From NCBI GenBank assembly GCA_009760855.2, contig WPIO01000102.1:188001-252000 (forward strand): 64,000 nucleotides of DNA, read 5' to 3'. Below the pieces are notes generated by a model. The model was not told where the DNA came from. It did not search any database and saw only the letters and a list, made by a program, of their open reading frames with translations. Positions 45,590-54,568 of this stretch are shown here, one piece after another (the stretch's first letter is position 1; each line of letters opens with the position of its first letter). Origin of the DNA: Cristatella mucedo. Taxonomy: Eukaryota; Bryozoa; Phylactolaemata; Cristatellidae. The translations under genes and the position numbers were made by a program.

Positions 45590-46162
45590 GTGGATATGAC
45601 TACCGGCAACAATCAAAACAACTCATCCGATTTATCAAATCAAGAAAAATGCACCAAAGAATGCAGTAGAAGGGATTTTGTAACTATGTCTGCAATAGGC
45701 TTGGGCGTAGTGGGAGCTGCGAGTGCCGCATGGCCGCTGGTAGATTCTATGAATCCTTCTGCGGACGTTTTGGCTGTTTCCGCAACTGAAGTAGATGTTT
45801 CCAACATGCAGCCAGGAGACGAGTTGCGAGTTTTATGGAGGGGTAAGCCCGTTTTTATAAAAAAAAGAACAAAAGAAGAAATAGAATTGGCTCAGAACAC
45901 AGCAATGTCAGAATTAAAAGATCCCGAATCAGATAAAGATAGAGTGCTTCTTGGTAGGGAGGAATTTCTTGTTTTGGTTGGCATTTGCACTCACTTGGGT
46001 TGTGTCCCAAAAGGATCTTCGGGAGATTTTGATGGATGGTTTTGCCCATGTCACGGATCCCACTATGATTCTTCTGGGAGGGTAAGAAAAGGACCAGCGC
46101 CTAAAAATCTTGCCATCCCGCCATACCAATTTGTTTCAGATAAAATTATTAGAATTGGATAA
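45590..46162 (+). CDS. petA: Ubiquinol-cytochrome c reductase iron-sulfur (Rieske) subunit
   Basis: A 190-residue Rieske protein. The N-terminus carries a twin-arginine signal (CSRRDFVTMSAIGLGVVGAA) forming the membrane anchor, then VDVSNMQPGDELRVLWRGKPVFI, and the 2Fe-2S ligands in CTHLGCVPKG and WFCPCHGSHYD (two Cys, two His, plus the disulfide cysteines). It passes electrons from ubiquinol to cytochrome c1 in complex III. petB and petC, usually next, are missing; instead its TAA shares one base with the dnaB ATG. An alternative ATG lies at 45596. Confidence 0.93.
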   Translation: MDMTTGNNQNNSSDLSNQEKCTKECSRRDFVTMSAIGLGVVGAASAAWPLVDSMNPSADVLAVSATEVDVSNMQPGDELRVLWRGKPVFIKKRTKEEIELAQNTAMSELKDPESDKDRVLLGREEFLVLVGICTHLGCVPKGSSGDFDGWFCPCHGSHYDSSGRVRKGPAPKNLAIPPYQFVSDKIIRIG

Positions 46163-47718
46163 TGCTTTTTGATTCTACTCGCGATGCGGAAGGTAAAAAT
46201 TACGATCTGGAGGTAGAAAAAGAACTCTTGGGAATGTTGCTGAAAGACAACAACTTAATAGATCAAGCAGACTTTCTGTTGCCAGAAAATTTTTATGATC
46301 CACTTCATAGTATAATTTTTGAAACCATAAATAATATAATCGATCGCTATTCAGTGGCGGACGTTGCAGGTGTGCACAATGAAATTGGGAATAAAAAAGA
46401 ATTTTTGGCACGCGGTGGTAAAGATTATTTAAGATCTCTGACCCTTACGGTAAGTTTTGCAACCGCCCAAGATAGAGCCATGATTATTCATAATCTTTAT
46501 TTAAAAAGATCCCTTGTGCGAATTGGGCAAGAAATTACTTCATCTGCAAATCAACGCGCACTTGGCAATATAAGTGAAGAAATAGCAAAAGCTGAGGCAA
46601 AATTATATCACCTTTCCTCTGGCATTGTTGGTGGTGGGGAGTTTAAAAAAATATCGGCAGAAATAAAAGAAGTAATTAGCCATCTTGACAACGCAAGAAA
46701 AAAAGATAAAGCCATCACTGGCCTACATACTGGGCTTAACGATTTAGACGAAATGATAGGTGGATTGAAGAAATCTGATTTAGTAATTTTGGCAGCCAGA
46801 CCATCCATGGGTAAAACTGCCCTCGCATTAAATATGCTATACCACATATCCAAAGAAATTGTTATCAACAAAGAAGATGCCGGTGTTGCTTTTTTTTCTC
46901 TAGAAATGTCCGCCCAGCAAATAGCGGTCAGAATTGCATCCATGCATACCTTAGTTAATTCGCGCACCTTTGAAACGGGACGCTACAATAAATTAACTGA
47001 CAGCAAAATAGGGAAAATTTCAGACCATGATTTTAAAAATATCACCAAATCGCTAGATGATTTGGCAAAATTACCTCTCTATATAGATGACACGCCAGCC
47101 ATAACCATTTCAACCCTGCACTCTCGTGCTAGAAGAATAGTGAAAAAAAACAAAGTTGGAGCGATTTTTATAGATTATCTGCAATTGATCCGCGGAAGTC
47201 ACTCTGGCAACAGTTACAATAGGGTGCAGGAAGTTTCGGAAGTAACTCAGGGCTTAAAGGCAATTGCAAAAGAACTTAATGTCCCAGTTATAGCTCTTTC
47301 ACAACTTTCTCGTGCTGTAGAGGGTCGTGACGATAAAAAACCACAACTTTCCGATCTAAGAGAAAGTGGAAGCATCGAGCAAGATGCCGATATTGTTGCC
47401 TTTTTATACAGAGAAATATACTATTTAGAAAGACAAAAACCAGAAGACCCAGGAGAAGAGCCTTCCATGCAAGATCAGGAAAGATGGTCTAAATGGCGTG
47501 CCGCAAATAGCAAAATGAAAACTTGGCAAGAAAAATGTGAAAATATAGACAACTTGGCCGAACTGATTATCGCCAAAAATCGTAACGGCCCAGTTGGAAG
47601 TGTTGAGTTGGCTTTTGATAAATCTTATAATAAATTTAGCAACAGAGCAAAAATTAACATTTCCGATAAAGACATTTCAATCGACGACATGCCAGAGGAA
47701 TATAAAAATATTTTCTAG
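46162..47718 (+). CDS. dnaB: Replicative DNA helicase DnaB
   Basis: A 518-residue RecA-fold hexameric helicase. The N-terminal domain has LEVEKELLGMLLKDN and PENFYDPLHSIIFETI; the motor domain has Walker A ILAARPSMGKTALALNM, FFSLEMSAQQIAVRI, Walker B AIFIDYLQLIRGS, LSQLSRAVEGRDDKKPQLSDLRESGSIEQDADIV (in pieces) and the C-terminal IIAKNRNGPVGSVELAFD. It unwinds DNA at forks with DnaG. A charged insertion of about 45 residues (PEDPGEEPSMQDQERWSKWR) precedes the last motif. It overlaps petA by one base, so it is translationally coupled. Confidence 0.95.
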   Translation: MLFDSTRDAEGKNYDLEVEKELLGMLLKDNNLIDQADFLLPENFYDPLHSIIFETINNIIDRYSVADVAGVHNEIGNKKEFLARGGKDYLRSLTLTVSFATAQDRAMIIHNLYLKRSLVRIGQEITSSANQRALGNISEEIAKAEAKLYHLSSGIVGGGEFKKISAEIKEVISHLDNARKKDKAITGLHTGLNDLDEMIGGLKKSDLVILAARPSMGKTALALNMLYHISKEIVINKEDAGVAFFSLEMSAQQIAVRIASMHTLVNSRTFETGRYNKLTDSKIGKISDHDFKNITKSLDDLAKLPLYIDDTPAITISTLHSRARRIVKKNKVGAIFIDYLQLIRGSHSGNSYNRVQEVSEVTQGLKAIAKELNVPVIALSQLSRAVEGRDDKKPQLSDLRESGSIEQDADIVAFLYREIYYLERQKPEDPGEEPSMQDQERWSKWRAANSKMKTWQEKCENIDNLAELIIAKNRNGPVGSVELAFDKSYNKFSNRAKINISDKDISIDDMPEEYKNIF

Positions 47719-47742
47719 CATCGGCTGTAAGCAATATTTGCT

Positions 47743-48130
47743 CTATATTATTTGCGAATGCGGGGAATTTTTTTTTGCTCTAGCGTTTTGCAATAAATCT
47801 GGATGTGTTTTTGCAATTCTCATTATAAGGGCCAAAGATCTTGAATGGATATTGTTGCTTAATTTTAAAGATTCGCGTAGGTATTTGCAGCTAGTTTTAA
47901 TATTTCCCTGTAAATAATTAACATATGTCACAAAAGAATAAAAAAATATTCAAATTTCCACAGAAAGAGAGAATGAAACTGAAAATTTTATTTTTAAAAA
48001 CAGAATCTTTCAATAGGCTTAAACTCTTACGCAATCACCATCACATTGGCAGAAAGCTAGGTAAGACAATAGTCAAATAGAATATTCGGCTATAAAAAAC
48101 CAGAAAATACAATAAGCTTAATTTCTATAG
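47743..48130 (-). pseudogene. Possible decayed 3' fragment of a ComM/YifB-like gene
   Basis: The minus-strand frame 47931-47743 reads CKYLRESLKLSNNIHSRSLA then LIMRIAKTHPDL, which resembles the C-terminal LLxxAxxxLxLSARAYxRILRVARTIADL block of ComM-type AAA proteins. Upstream on the same strand, other frames carry faint pieces (a C-x-C...D block near 48030, where ComM has its NPCPCG region) broken by stops. No intact gene remains. This reading depends on eye-matching of degenerate sequence. Confidence 0.35.
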
Positions 48131-48364
48131 AAGTTGATAATGTAAATATTGCCATCATCTTAAATAAAAAAAATAATCATAATCAAGTAGTATAAAATTG
48201 GAGAAAAGCGATTACTACACATCAGTCGAATATATTATATCTACCAAAAAAACGCAACAGAATTTAAAAAAACAGCTAAAAACACGACGCAATGAAAAAA
48301 AGCCCCTCACTTTCAATAAGTGCACATTATAAAAAAACATCAATTATTAATCATAAATGAATGC

Positions 48365-48453
48365 AAATATCAGGAAGAATTAACAGAGGCGCATGGTTTT
48401 TTTAACTTCCAATACCATATACACTCAAGCCAAACCTCTGACGGAGATAGCGT
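48365..48453 (+). repeat. Inverted copy of the rsmG 3' end (left arm)
   Basis: These 89 bases match the reverse complement of 48901..48989 at 87 positions; the differences are at 48441 and 48449. The match stops abruptly at both ends. The right arm is codons near the C-terminus of rsmG. In this arm the reading frame continues past the repeat into a different tail of about 30 codons, ending near 48544. Confidence 0.95.
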
Positions 48454-48866
48454 AGCCTTGCTGTTTATTTATCGTATATCGTATAAAAAAATTAATAGAA
48501 TGATGAGGGTGTATTATTTATGCATAACCCAGCAATATAGATAAATCGATATCAACACCGCCAAATACATCTAATCAGCATTATGGTAAATCTTTTTTGT
48601 AAAAAGCTATAGACATACAATACAAGCCAAACAAACTATGGTTGCTTTAACGATACAATAAAACCATCACGAAGTCATGAAATAAAATTTTTCCCAATAA
48701 AAGTGCGAAATAAAAACCATGTACAAAAAAATAAACCTTATCTAATGAATAGAAATCACGGCTCCACCTGCAGCTTTGATGGCCATGATTATCACGATAT
48801 CCTTCAAATTCAGAACTGAAAAATAAATTGCAGCCACGATACAACCATCAACACTGGCGTTATAGT
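48454..48866. other. Spacer inside the rsmG inverted repeat
   Basis: About 410 bases downstream of rsmG with no intact gene. On the minus strand 48863 to 48741 there is an open run of 40 codons containing NLKDIVIIMAIKAAGGAVIS followed by stops; the family is not recognised. No recombinase, transposase or target-site feature is visible. Confidence 0.4.
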
Positions 48867-49700
48867 CTATTTTGCGACAATATTCCACAACTCCAAAACA
48901 ACGCCATCTCCGCCAGAGGTTTGGCTTGAGTGTATATGGTATTGGAAGTTAAAAAAACCATGCGCCTCTGTTAATTCTTCCTGATATTTTAATCCCTTAA
49001 GGGTTAATAATTTATGATCCTTTGTGTTAAATTTATTAATACAGTCAACAATATCGCAAAGGATTTTTAAAGATTTAAAAGCCCTAGCCACAACATAATC
49101 CGCATCGCATGCATTTTTAGCAAAAATATTATCTGCCGCAATAAATGGTAAAATAAAAGAACCTGTGTTAGAAGGTTTGACCCCAAACAAATAAGAATTG
49201 ATTACAACATTACTACAGACATTATTATCATTTAGGCTAGATAATGGCTTTTCATTATTGCAATTGACTGCCCCATCAAATTCTAAAGCATCTTCTTTGG
49301 AGCCGTTAATGGCCGCAACAACTTGATGTAAAAAATCTCTTTTCAGCGGCGATTTTTCCGTTAAAATTATTCTATTCGTAAAACTTGCCAGCAGCAAAAT
49401 TATACCAGGAAATCCAGATCCGCTGCCTAAATCTAAAATATTGCAATTGGCTTTGCTGATAAATTTAGTCAACTGCAGAGAATCTATAACATGCCTATCT
49501 ATAATGGTTTGGTAGGTTTTTTTGCTAATTAAATTTATTTTATCACCGTAATCTAAAAGTATTGAAAAGTAAATATCCAACCTAGATAAAAAAACTTCCA
49601 GATCCACCCCATCGCAGTAATTAAATAATAGATTTTGAATGATTTTTAACTCAAAAGTTGTTGGTTTTGGTAAAGTTAAATTTTGCCCCACAGAAGCCAT
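48867..49700 (-). CDS. rsmG: 16S rRNA m7G527 methyltransferase RsmG (GidB)
   Basis: A 277-residue methyltransferase. DIYFSILLDYGDKINLISKKT and RHVIDSLQLTKFI are RsmG signatures, NILDLGSGSGFPGIILLLA is the SAM site, and VVARAFKSLKILCDIV is the conserved later block. It is about 70 residues longer than E. coli RsmG because of a low-complexity Asn/Ser-rich insertion (about residues 145 to 195) before that block. The last 30 or so codons lie in the inverted repeat arm 48901-48989. In many bacteria rsmG precedes parA; here they are 26 kb apart. Confidence 0.9.
   Translation of the reverse strand: MASVGQNLTLPKPTTFELKIIQNLLFNYCDGVDLEVFLSRLDIYFSILLDYGDKINLISKKTYQTIIDRHVIDSLQLTKFISKANCNILDLGSGSGFPGIILLLASFTNRIILTEKSPLKRDFLHQVVAAINGSKEDALEFDGAVNCNNEKPLSSLNDNNVCSNVVINSYLFGVKPSNTGSFILPFIAADNIFAKNACDADYVVARAFKSLKILCDIVDCINKFNTKDHKLLTLKGLKYQEELTEAHGFFNFQYHIHSSQTSGGDGVVLELWNIVAK
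48901..48989 (-). repeat. Inverted repeat, right arm (inside the rsmG 3' end)
   Basis: Pairs with 48365..48453 (87 of 89 positions). It codes for the RsmG stretch KYQEELTEAHGFFNFQYHIH followed by SSQTSGGDGV, just before the native tail VLELWNIVAK. Confidence 0.95.
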
Positions 49701-49853
49701 CTATACTGAAAATAAATTATTAAAAAATCAAATCTTCCAATTAAGACAATTTGCAAGCAGATAAATAAATATTGTGCATAATTTTAATATAAACTACAGC
49801 AATTACTATAATTTATAATATTTTTTCCGCATTTTATGTAATAAAACCCAACC

Positions 49854-51743
49854 TCAGCCACCGCCACCGATGGCATTAATCTGCCAATCAATGGCATTTT
49901 TTTGCTCACGCAGCCGCTCCAACTCTGCGGAAAGATGGGCCATTTTTTCCTCCGCTCCTTCAATTTTTTCAGTTAATAAGGTATAGGATTGCAGCCTAAC
50001 AGACTCCATTTGCAATTCTAGAATGCATTTTTTTAACAACAAGCTAGAATTGTTTTGCAAAACCAAAGCATTATGACTAGAATGAAGGAGTTTTTTCATT
50101 ACTTCGTTTAACTTTATCTGCAATGTAGATGTGGTGCCATTTTTTTCCAACGCCACAAAAAATTCTTCCTTATTGAATGATAAAATTGTTGTTTTTTGGT
50201 CAAAGATATTGTGTTTTTCGTGCAGATATTGCATTAAAAAATCCAAAACATCCAAATAAGAAGTGGCCTCCAAAACACCATGAAGTTCGTCCAAAATAAT
50301 CTCATTGGCCATCAATTCTGGCCTAAAAAGAACAACACTAAGTGCCATCATGGCCCACTGATCTATGTTGTTTGGCAAAATTTGCCTTTCATTTACATTG
50401 TTGACTCTTTTTCTATCTATTCCATCAGCAGTAAAACCACCATTCCTAAACTTAACTTGAGTGATTTCATCTAATTTATTCTTAAAAAACAACCCATAAG
50501 ACTGTCGCAAATCTTTATCAGTGATTGTTTTTATTATATCTCGCAACTCCTGACGCACCTTAGCCATAACATTGGGATTGGTCATTTCTTTATCTTCTGT
50601 ACTAAATTGCCAAATAAAATCTTGCAGCTCCAGAACGCCTGCATTGCTGATAAAATTCTTAAAATCATCTAAAGTCATGCCGGCCTGAATCATTTCATCC
50701 ACATCTTTATAGCCACTAGGCAGAAGTGCAAACTTTGGCACAGAAGTGGGAGTTGCAACCTCCAGAATTAGCTTTGCAGCACGAGCCATTGCTTTTTTGC
50801 CAGCATCATCGCTATTTAAGCAAAAAACTGGCTCAATGGCACTATTTTTTGTTAATAAATGAATCTGTTTTATAGTTATTGCCGTGCCAAGTGGTGCCAC
50901 AAGGCCATCGTATCCAATTTGTGCACAAGCCACAACATCCAGATATCCCTCCACAACCACTATTGGTAGTTTATGCTTTTGTGAAAAAATCCTCGCGCGT
51001 GACAAATTAAACAATAGATTGGATTTTTTAAATACCGGACTGTCGCTAGAATTTATATATTTTGGTTTATTTTTATCGCTAGAAAGAATCCTAGCTCCAA
51101 AGCCAATTACTTCGTTTGTGTGGCTGTAGATTGGAATAATGAGTCTGCCAGAAAAGAGATCATAAGGCTTGGGACCTTCTCCACGCAAAATGCCCAATTC
51201 CTTTGCGGTTGCAATGGCATTGGTTTGAATTTTTGACAAATCTACAGCCAATCTATCGTCATCAAAGGCATAGCCAAAATTGAATTTATCAATGATATCT
51301 TTACTAAATCCTCTACCTTTTAAGTATTTTAGTGCATTTTGAGAAGAAGGGGAGTTTTTTTGCAATAGATTATCTTTATAATGAAGCATTATTGCGTTTA
51401 AAATTTGATAAAAAGAATCTTTTTTTTGAGAATCATGCTTAATGCCGCTAGTTTTTGGAACCTCCATGCCTATTTCTTTTGCCAAATAATCCACCGCCTC
51501 TATAAATGAAATGGCAGATTGCTTCATCACAAAAGCCAGAACATCGCCACTTTCTCCGCAGCCAAAACAGTGAAAAAATCCCTTTGCGTCATCCAGATGA
51601 AATGAAGGAGTTTTTTCTTGATGAAAGGGACAGCATCCAACAAATTTATGTGCTCCATTGTTTTTAAGCTTAACAAACTTGCCAACAATTCTAGAAATCT
51701 TAATTTTTATTTTTAACTCCTCGACAAAATCATTATTTGTCAT
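49854..51743 (-). CDS. dnaG: DNA primase
   Basis: A 629-residue primase. The N-terminal CHC2 zinc finger is complete (CCPFHQEKTPSFHLDD...FHCFGCGESGDVLAF), the RNA polymerase core has FGYAFDD and the TOPRIM domain has VVVEGYLDVVACAQIGYDG with the metal Glu and Asp. The next TOPRIM motif, normally FDGDxAG, reads LNSDDAG, so the first Asp is Asn. The third acidic pair is present in YKDVDEM. The C-terminal 200 residues form the DnaB-binding region with a helical end. It begins five bases after virB9, so it appears to share a transcript with virB8-virB9. Confidence 0.93.
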   Translation of the reverse strand: MTNNDFVEELKIKIKISRIVGKFVKLKNNGAHKFVGCCPFHQEKTPSFHLDDAKGFFHCFGCGESGDVLAFVMKQSAISFIEAVDYLAKEIGMEVPKTSGIKHDSQKKDSFYQILNAIMLHYKDNLLQKNSPSSQNALKYLKGRGFSKDIIDKFNFGYAFDDDRLAVDLSKIQTNAIATAKELGILRGEGPKPYDLFSGRLIIPIYSHTNEVIGFGARILSSDKNKPKYINSSDSPVFKKSNLLFNLSRARIFSQKHKLPIVVVEGYLDVVACAQIGYDGLVAPLGTAITIKQIHLLTKNSAIEPVFCLNSDDAGKKAMARAAKLILEVATPTSVPKFALLPSGYKDVDEMIQAGMTLDDFKNFISNAGVLELQDFIWQFSTEDKEMTNPNVMAKVRQELRDIIKTITDKDLRQSYGLFFKNKLDEITQVKFRNGGFTADGIDRKRVNNVNERQILPNNIDQWAMMALSVVLFRPELMANEIILDELHGVLEATSYLDVLDFLMQYLHEKHNIFDQKTTILSFNKEEFFVALEKNGTTSTLQIKLNEVMKKLLHSSHNALVLQNNSSLLLKKCILELQMESVRLQSYTLLTEKIEGAEEKMAHLSAELERLREQKNAIDWQINAIGGGG

Positions 51744-51748
51744 ATTAA

Positions 51749-52561
51749 TTAAACATGATCATTAGGATTAAGAAGTTGCTCGTTAAATAAACAAAGCAGC
51801 TCCCTGCCCCATCGCAAAGAAAACTGCCGCTCAACGGTATCAACCACAACATAGTCATCTACAAATTTTAGCCTCAACCTTACTTCCGTGCCATCGGGAT
51901 TTACCGCATAAATGGTTGGCATTGTTGCATTGTTATTGGGAAACTGAAAGAAAGTTTGCTTATTATTGTTAAAAACCCTGATCGGCATAATTGTTGGTCC
52001 AGTTCCTGCCACAACATATTGAAAATTAAGGTTACCAATACGGAAGTCTCCAACGGTGCCATCTTTTTTGTTGATCGGCAAAGAAGAATCCAATTTTGGT
52101 GAGGCAATTTTAAAGGTCTGAGGGGCATCAACATTCAATTCTGGATAGAAAAATCTCACCACATAAACAAGCTGATCGTCCAAATTTGTATCATCTGCAG
52201 AATTGGAAGAAATTTCCATATAATAGATTCTTTTATTGGTCTTGATTGTCATGTTGGTTTTTACATCGGGGTCGATTGCCTTAAGAAAAATTCTACTACC
52301 AACAACCTTACTACTCCATGGCAAGGGGTTTCCATAGGAAATAAACTCAACATCTTCCTGCTCATCAAGCTCTACAATAGATTGATATCCAACGATAAAT
52401 TTTAACTGAAAAATTTCATTTGGACTATAAACCAATGTTTTAATTCTGCTATCTATGGCAACAGGGGTGCCAGTTATGTTGGAGGCCATGGCTTGCGAAA
52501 AATCTAAAAATCCGCAGCAAATAAGTAAGGCAAATATTATTTTATTTAGCATCGAGTCCAT
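51749..52561 (-). CDS. virB9: Type IV secretion system protein VirB9
   Basis: A 270-residue exported protein. A signal peptide (LNKIIFALLICCGFLDFSQAMA) precedes SRIKTLVYSPNEIFQLKFIVGYQS, VKTNMTIKTNKRIYYMEISS, and the C-terminal VirB10/VirB7-contact region with NPDGTEVRLRLKFVDDYVVVDTVERQFSLRWGRE in pieces. It would form the outer-membrane core ring of the secretion channel. virB8 is eight bases upstream, but virB10, virB11 and virD4 do not follow; dnaG does. No virB7-like lipoprotein is visible nearby. Confidence 0.85.
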   Translation of the reverse strand: MDSMLNKIIFALLICCGFLDFSQAMASNITGTPVAIDSRIKTLVYSPNEIFQLKFIVGYQSIVELDEQEDVEFISYGNPLPWSSKVVGSRIFLKAIDPDVKTNMTIKTNKRIYYMEISSNSADDTNLDDQLVYVVRFFYPELNVDAPQTFKIASPKLDSSLPINKKDGTVGDFRIGNLNFQYVVAGTGPTIMPIRVFNNNKQTFFQFPNNNATMPTIYAVNPDGTEVRLRLKFVDDYVVVDTVERQFSLRWGRELLCLFNEQLLNPNDHV

Positions 52562-52569
52562 TATAAATA

Positions 52570-53280
52570 CTAACCGTTAAATACCTTTTTTTCCTGCAGA
52601 ATGTAAGAAGTGACCTGAAAACCTAAAGGATTAATTCTTCTGTCAGCAATAGACATATCAATATCCATAAAGTCAAAACCTATCAAAACTTCATAATTTT
52701 TAGAAATCATTCTGTTGTCAGCTAAAGATTGTATCTCTTTTGTAAAGGTAACCTGAGCCCTGTTAGCGGCAAAATAGTTAATTGAACCTATCTTTATGGT
52801 TGCGGTTGGCGATCTTCCAATAGAAAGAACGTCAGCCTTAGAATTTGGAGCATTTTGCAAAAAAACCTCGTAAATATCTGGTGAAGAAAAAACCCTAACC
52901 TTATCTGAAGATTCGGCAGCAGAAGATTCATCATATCCCTCTCTGGCAACAAGATAAAGATTTATGAAATATTCCTTTATCACCTCTTGCGCGGTATAAT
53001 CTTTTTTAGATTCAGATTCAACCAAACTCATTTCGTTGGTGCGTCGATCTATTTCAATTAAGTATGGATCAATTGACTTTTCCTCGTAAAGCATTTTTAT
53101 TACAACTAAAGAAACCAAAATTCCCACAGCAGAAATAACCGAAAAAAGAAGCAAAACATTACGCTGCATCACCAAAATATTGTATCGATCAGCATACCAA
53201 TTTTTGATAACTTTAGTGGCTTTTGAGACCGAGCCTGTCTTTTTTTCGGCAGTTAAATTGCCGCTCTTGGCTTTAAACAT
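52570..53280 (-). CDS. virB8: Type IV secretion system protein VirB8
   Basis: A 236-residue bitopic inner-membrane protein: basic cytoplasmic start, KNWYADRYNILVMQRNVLLLFS, one helix (VISAVGILVSLVVIKML), then a periplasmic NTF2-like domain with DPYLIEIDRRTNEMSLVE and a C-terminal RRINPLGFQVTSY, the conserved NPxG-x-x-V-x-x-Y ending. It nucleates assembly of the secretion channel. It is the first gene of a minus-strand unit virB8-virB9-dnaG; the tRNA-Ala lies upstream on the other strand. Confidence 0.88.
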   Translation of the reverse strand: MFKAKSGNLTAEKKTGSVSKATKVIKNWYADRYNILVMQRNVLLLFSVISAVGILVSLVVIKMLYEEKSIDPYLIEIDRRTNEMSLVESESKKDYTAQEVIKEYFINLYLVAREGYDESSAAESSDKVRVFSSPDIYEVFLQNAPNSKADVLSIGRSPTATIKIGSINYFAANRAQVTFTKEIQSLADNRMISKNYEVLIGFDFMDIDMSIADRRINPLGFQVTSYILQEKKVFNG

Positions 53281-53473
53281 AAGCTAAAAATAAGTCAAAA
53301 CACTGATTGTTTATTATCTTTTTGCAGATAAAAACAGCAAAATAAACACCAAACATATAATTTGTTAATTGCAATGCAAAATTAATATTGATTTTAATCT
53401 TTTAGGGTTTGCATGAATCTCAATGATCAATTCTTGGTGCATCGTGCCTGAAAAAGAATCGGTTATTGATTAT

Positions 53474-53550
53474 GGGGTCATAGTTCAGTTGGCTAGAATA
53501 TTTGCGTGGCACGCAAAAGGTCATGGGTTCGAGTCCCATTGGCTCCACCA
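53474..53550 (+). tRNA. tRNA-Ala(GGC)
   Basis: A full cloverleaf can be folded. The acceptor stem GGGGTCA pairs with TGGCTCC and contains the G3-U70 wobble that is the main alanine identity element. The anticodon stem TTTGC/GCAAA encloses GTGGCAC, giving anticodon GGC, which reads GCC and GCU. The T-arm is ATGGG-TTCGAGT-CCCAT. CCA is genome-encoded at 53548-53550. The D-stem closes with a G-U pair. Confidence 0.96.
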
Positions 53551-53930
53551 TAATTATCAATATTTTTACATAGCAATGCATTGATCATTACAACATAAGA
53601 AGCAAAAAGGCAGAAAAAGTTTTATATTTTTACCGCAACGTTGCATAAAATATACTCGTCTTGCTGATTGCAATATTTTTAGCAATAGGTAGGGTTTTTT
53701 TGATGAAAATTATTGAGCTTATTCAGCAATAATCATATATAAATTTATTTCGATACTTTGCCAATCTCAATCGCCCATTAAGGCCAATCTGCAATTCTTT
53801 TCTGCAATCTTGGCGTCACCAAAAATCTAACTTTAAAAATTGATTGATTTTAAAAATAATAAAAAATCATGAATGAGTATTATTAATAAAAAAACAATAC
53901 TATATATTCAAAATAATAATAATAACTGAA
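53551..53930. other. Gene-free stretch after tRNA-Ala
   Basis: About 380 AT-rich bases with no supportable gene, RNA fold or clear terminator. All frames are interrupted. Confidence 0.5.
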
Positions 53931-54560
53931 ATGGACGCAGAAATTACAAAAAATAATTCTACTGAAATGTCCTTTTTGGCAATGTTGTGTAGTTTTGTAA
54001 TTATAGCAATCTGGACAACCTACTCTATTGCAATCTGCTTCAAGGAAATTACACACGGCACAGCCAATATTGTTTCTATTTTTTACTCCGCAACATCAAT
54101 AGTCGCACCTTTGACTCTGACAAAATCTCAATATGGCAAAATATTTCACATCTACGCCCTAGCCACAGCTGGAACCATGCCGACCACGATTTTCATTCAA
54201 ACCATTATCGCGGAAAAATTACCAAACTACTCCAATCAACTCATCGCAACCCTCTCAAAACAATTAACCATAATTTTGCTAATTACTTTTATGGTTCATT
54301 ATTTTATGCATTACAAATTACAAAGCCGAAATCAAAATAGCAAAACTTCCTTAATTAAAAATTCATACACACTCAATGCCAAAAAAACAACGCAATCAAT
54401 TTCCATAATCATTATGTGCTTTGCACCATTAATATTAGACCTATTATTCGATTTTAGCAATATTTACTCTATATTACTATCTTTAACAATAGCGACAATA
54501 AATGTAATTGGAATGACAATAATTTTAAGCAACACAAATAAATTTCCCATAATATTATAG
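53931..54560 (+). CDS. Unknown membrane protein, about six helices
   Basis: A 209-residue hydrophobic protein with helices near residues 13-35, 45-62, 75-92, 105-125, 155-175 and 178-200, joined by short loops with one basic segment (KLQSRNQNSKTSLIKN). I recognise no family. The gene ends eight bases before the PAP2-like gene on the same strand, so the two are likely co-transcribed, and an envelope role is possible. Function is unknown. Confidence 0.55.
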   Translation: MDAEITKNNSTEMSFLAMLCSFVIIAIWTTYSIAICFKEITHGTANIVSIFYSATSIVAPLTLTKSQYGKIFHIYALATAGTMPTTIFIQTIIAEKLPNYSNQLIATLSKQLTIILLITFMVHYFMHYKLQSRNQNSKTSLIKNSYTLNAKKTTQSISIIIMCFAPLILDLLFDFSNIYSILLSLTIATINVIGMTIILSNTNKFPIIL

Positions 54561-54568
54561 CACAAAAT

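Noticed and set aside
48365-48989. Rickettsia palindromic element or IS remnant at the rsmG inverted repeat
   Set aside because: The arms are coding sequence of rsmG and not individually palindromic, only two copies are seen, and the spacer has no transposase or recombinase.
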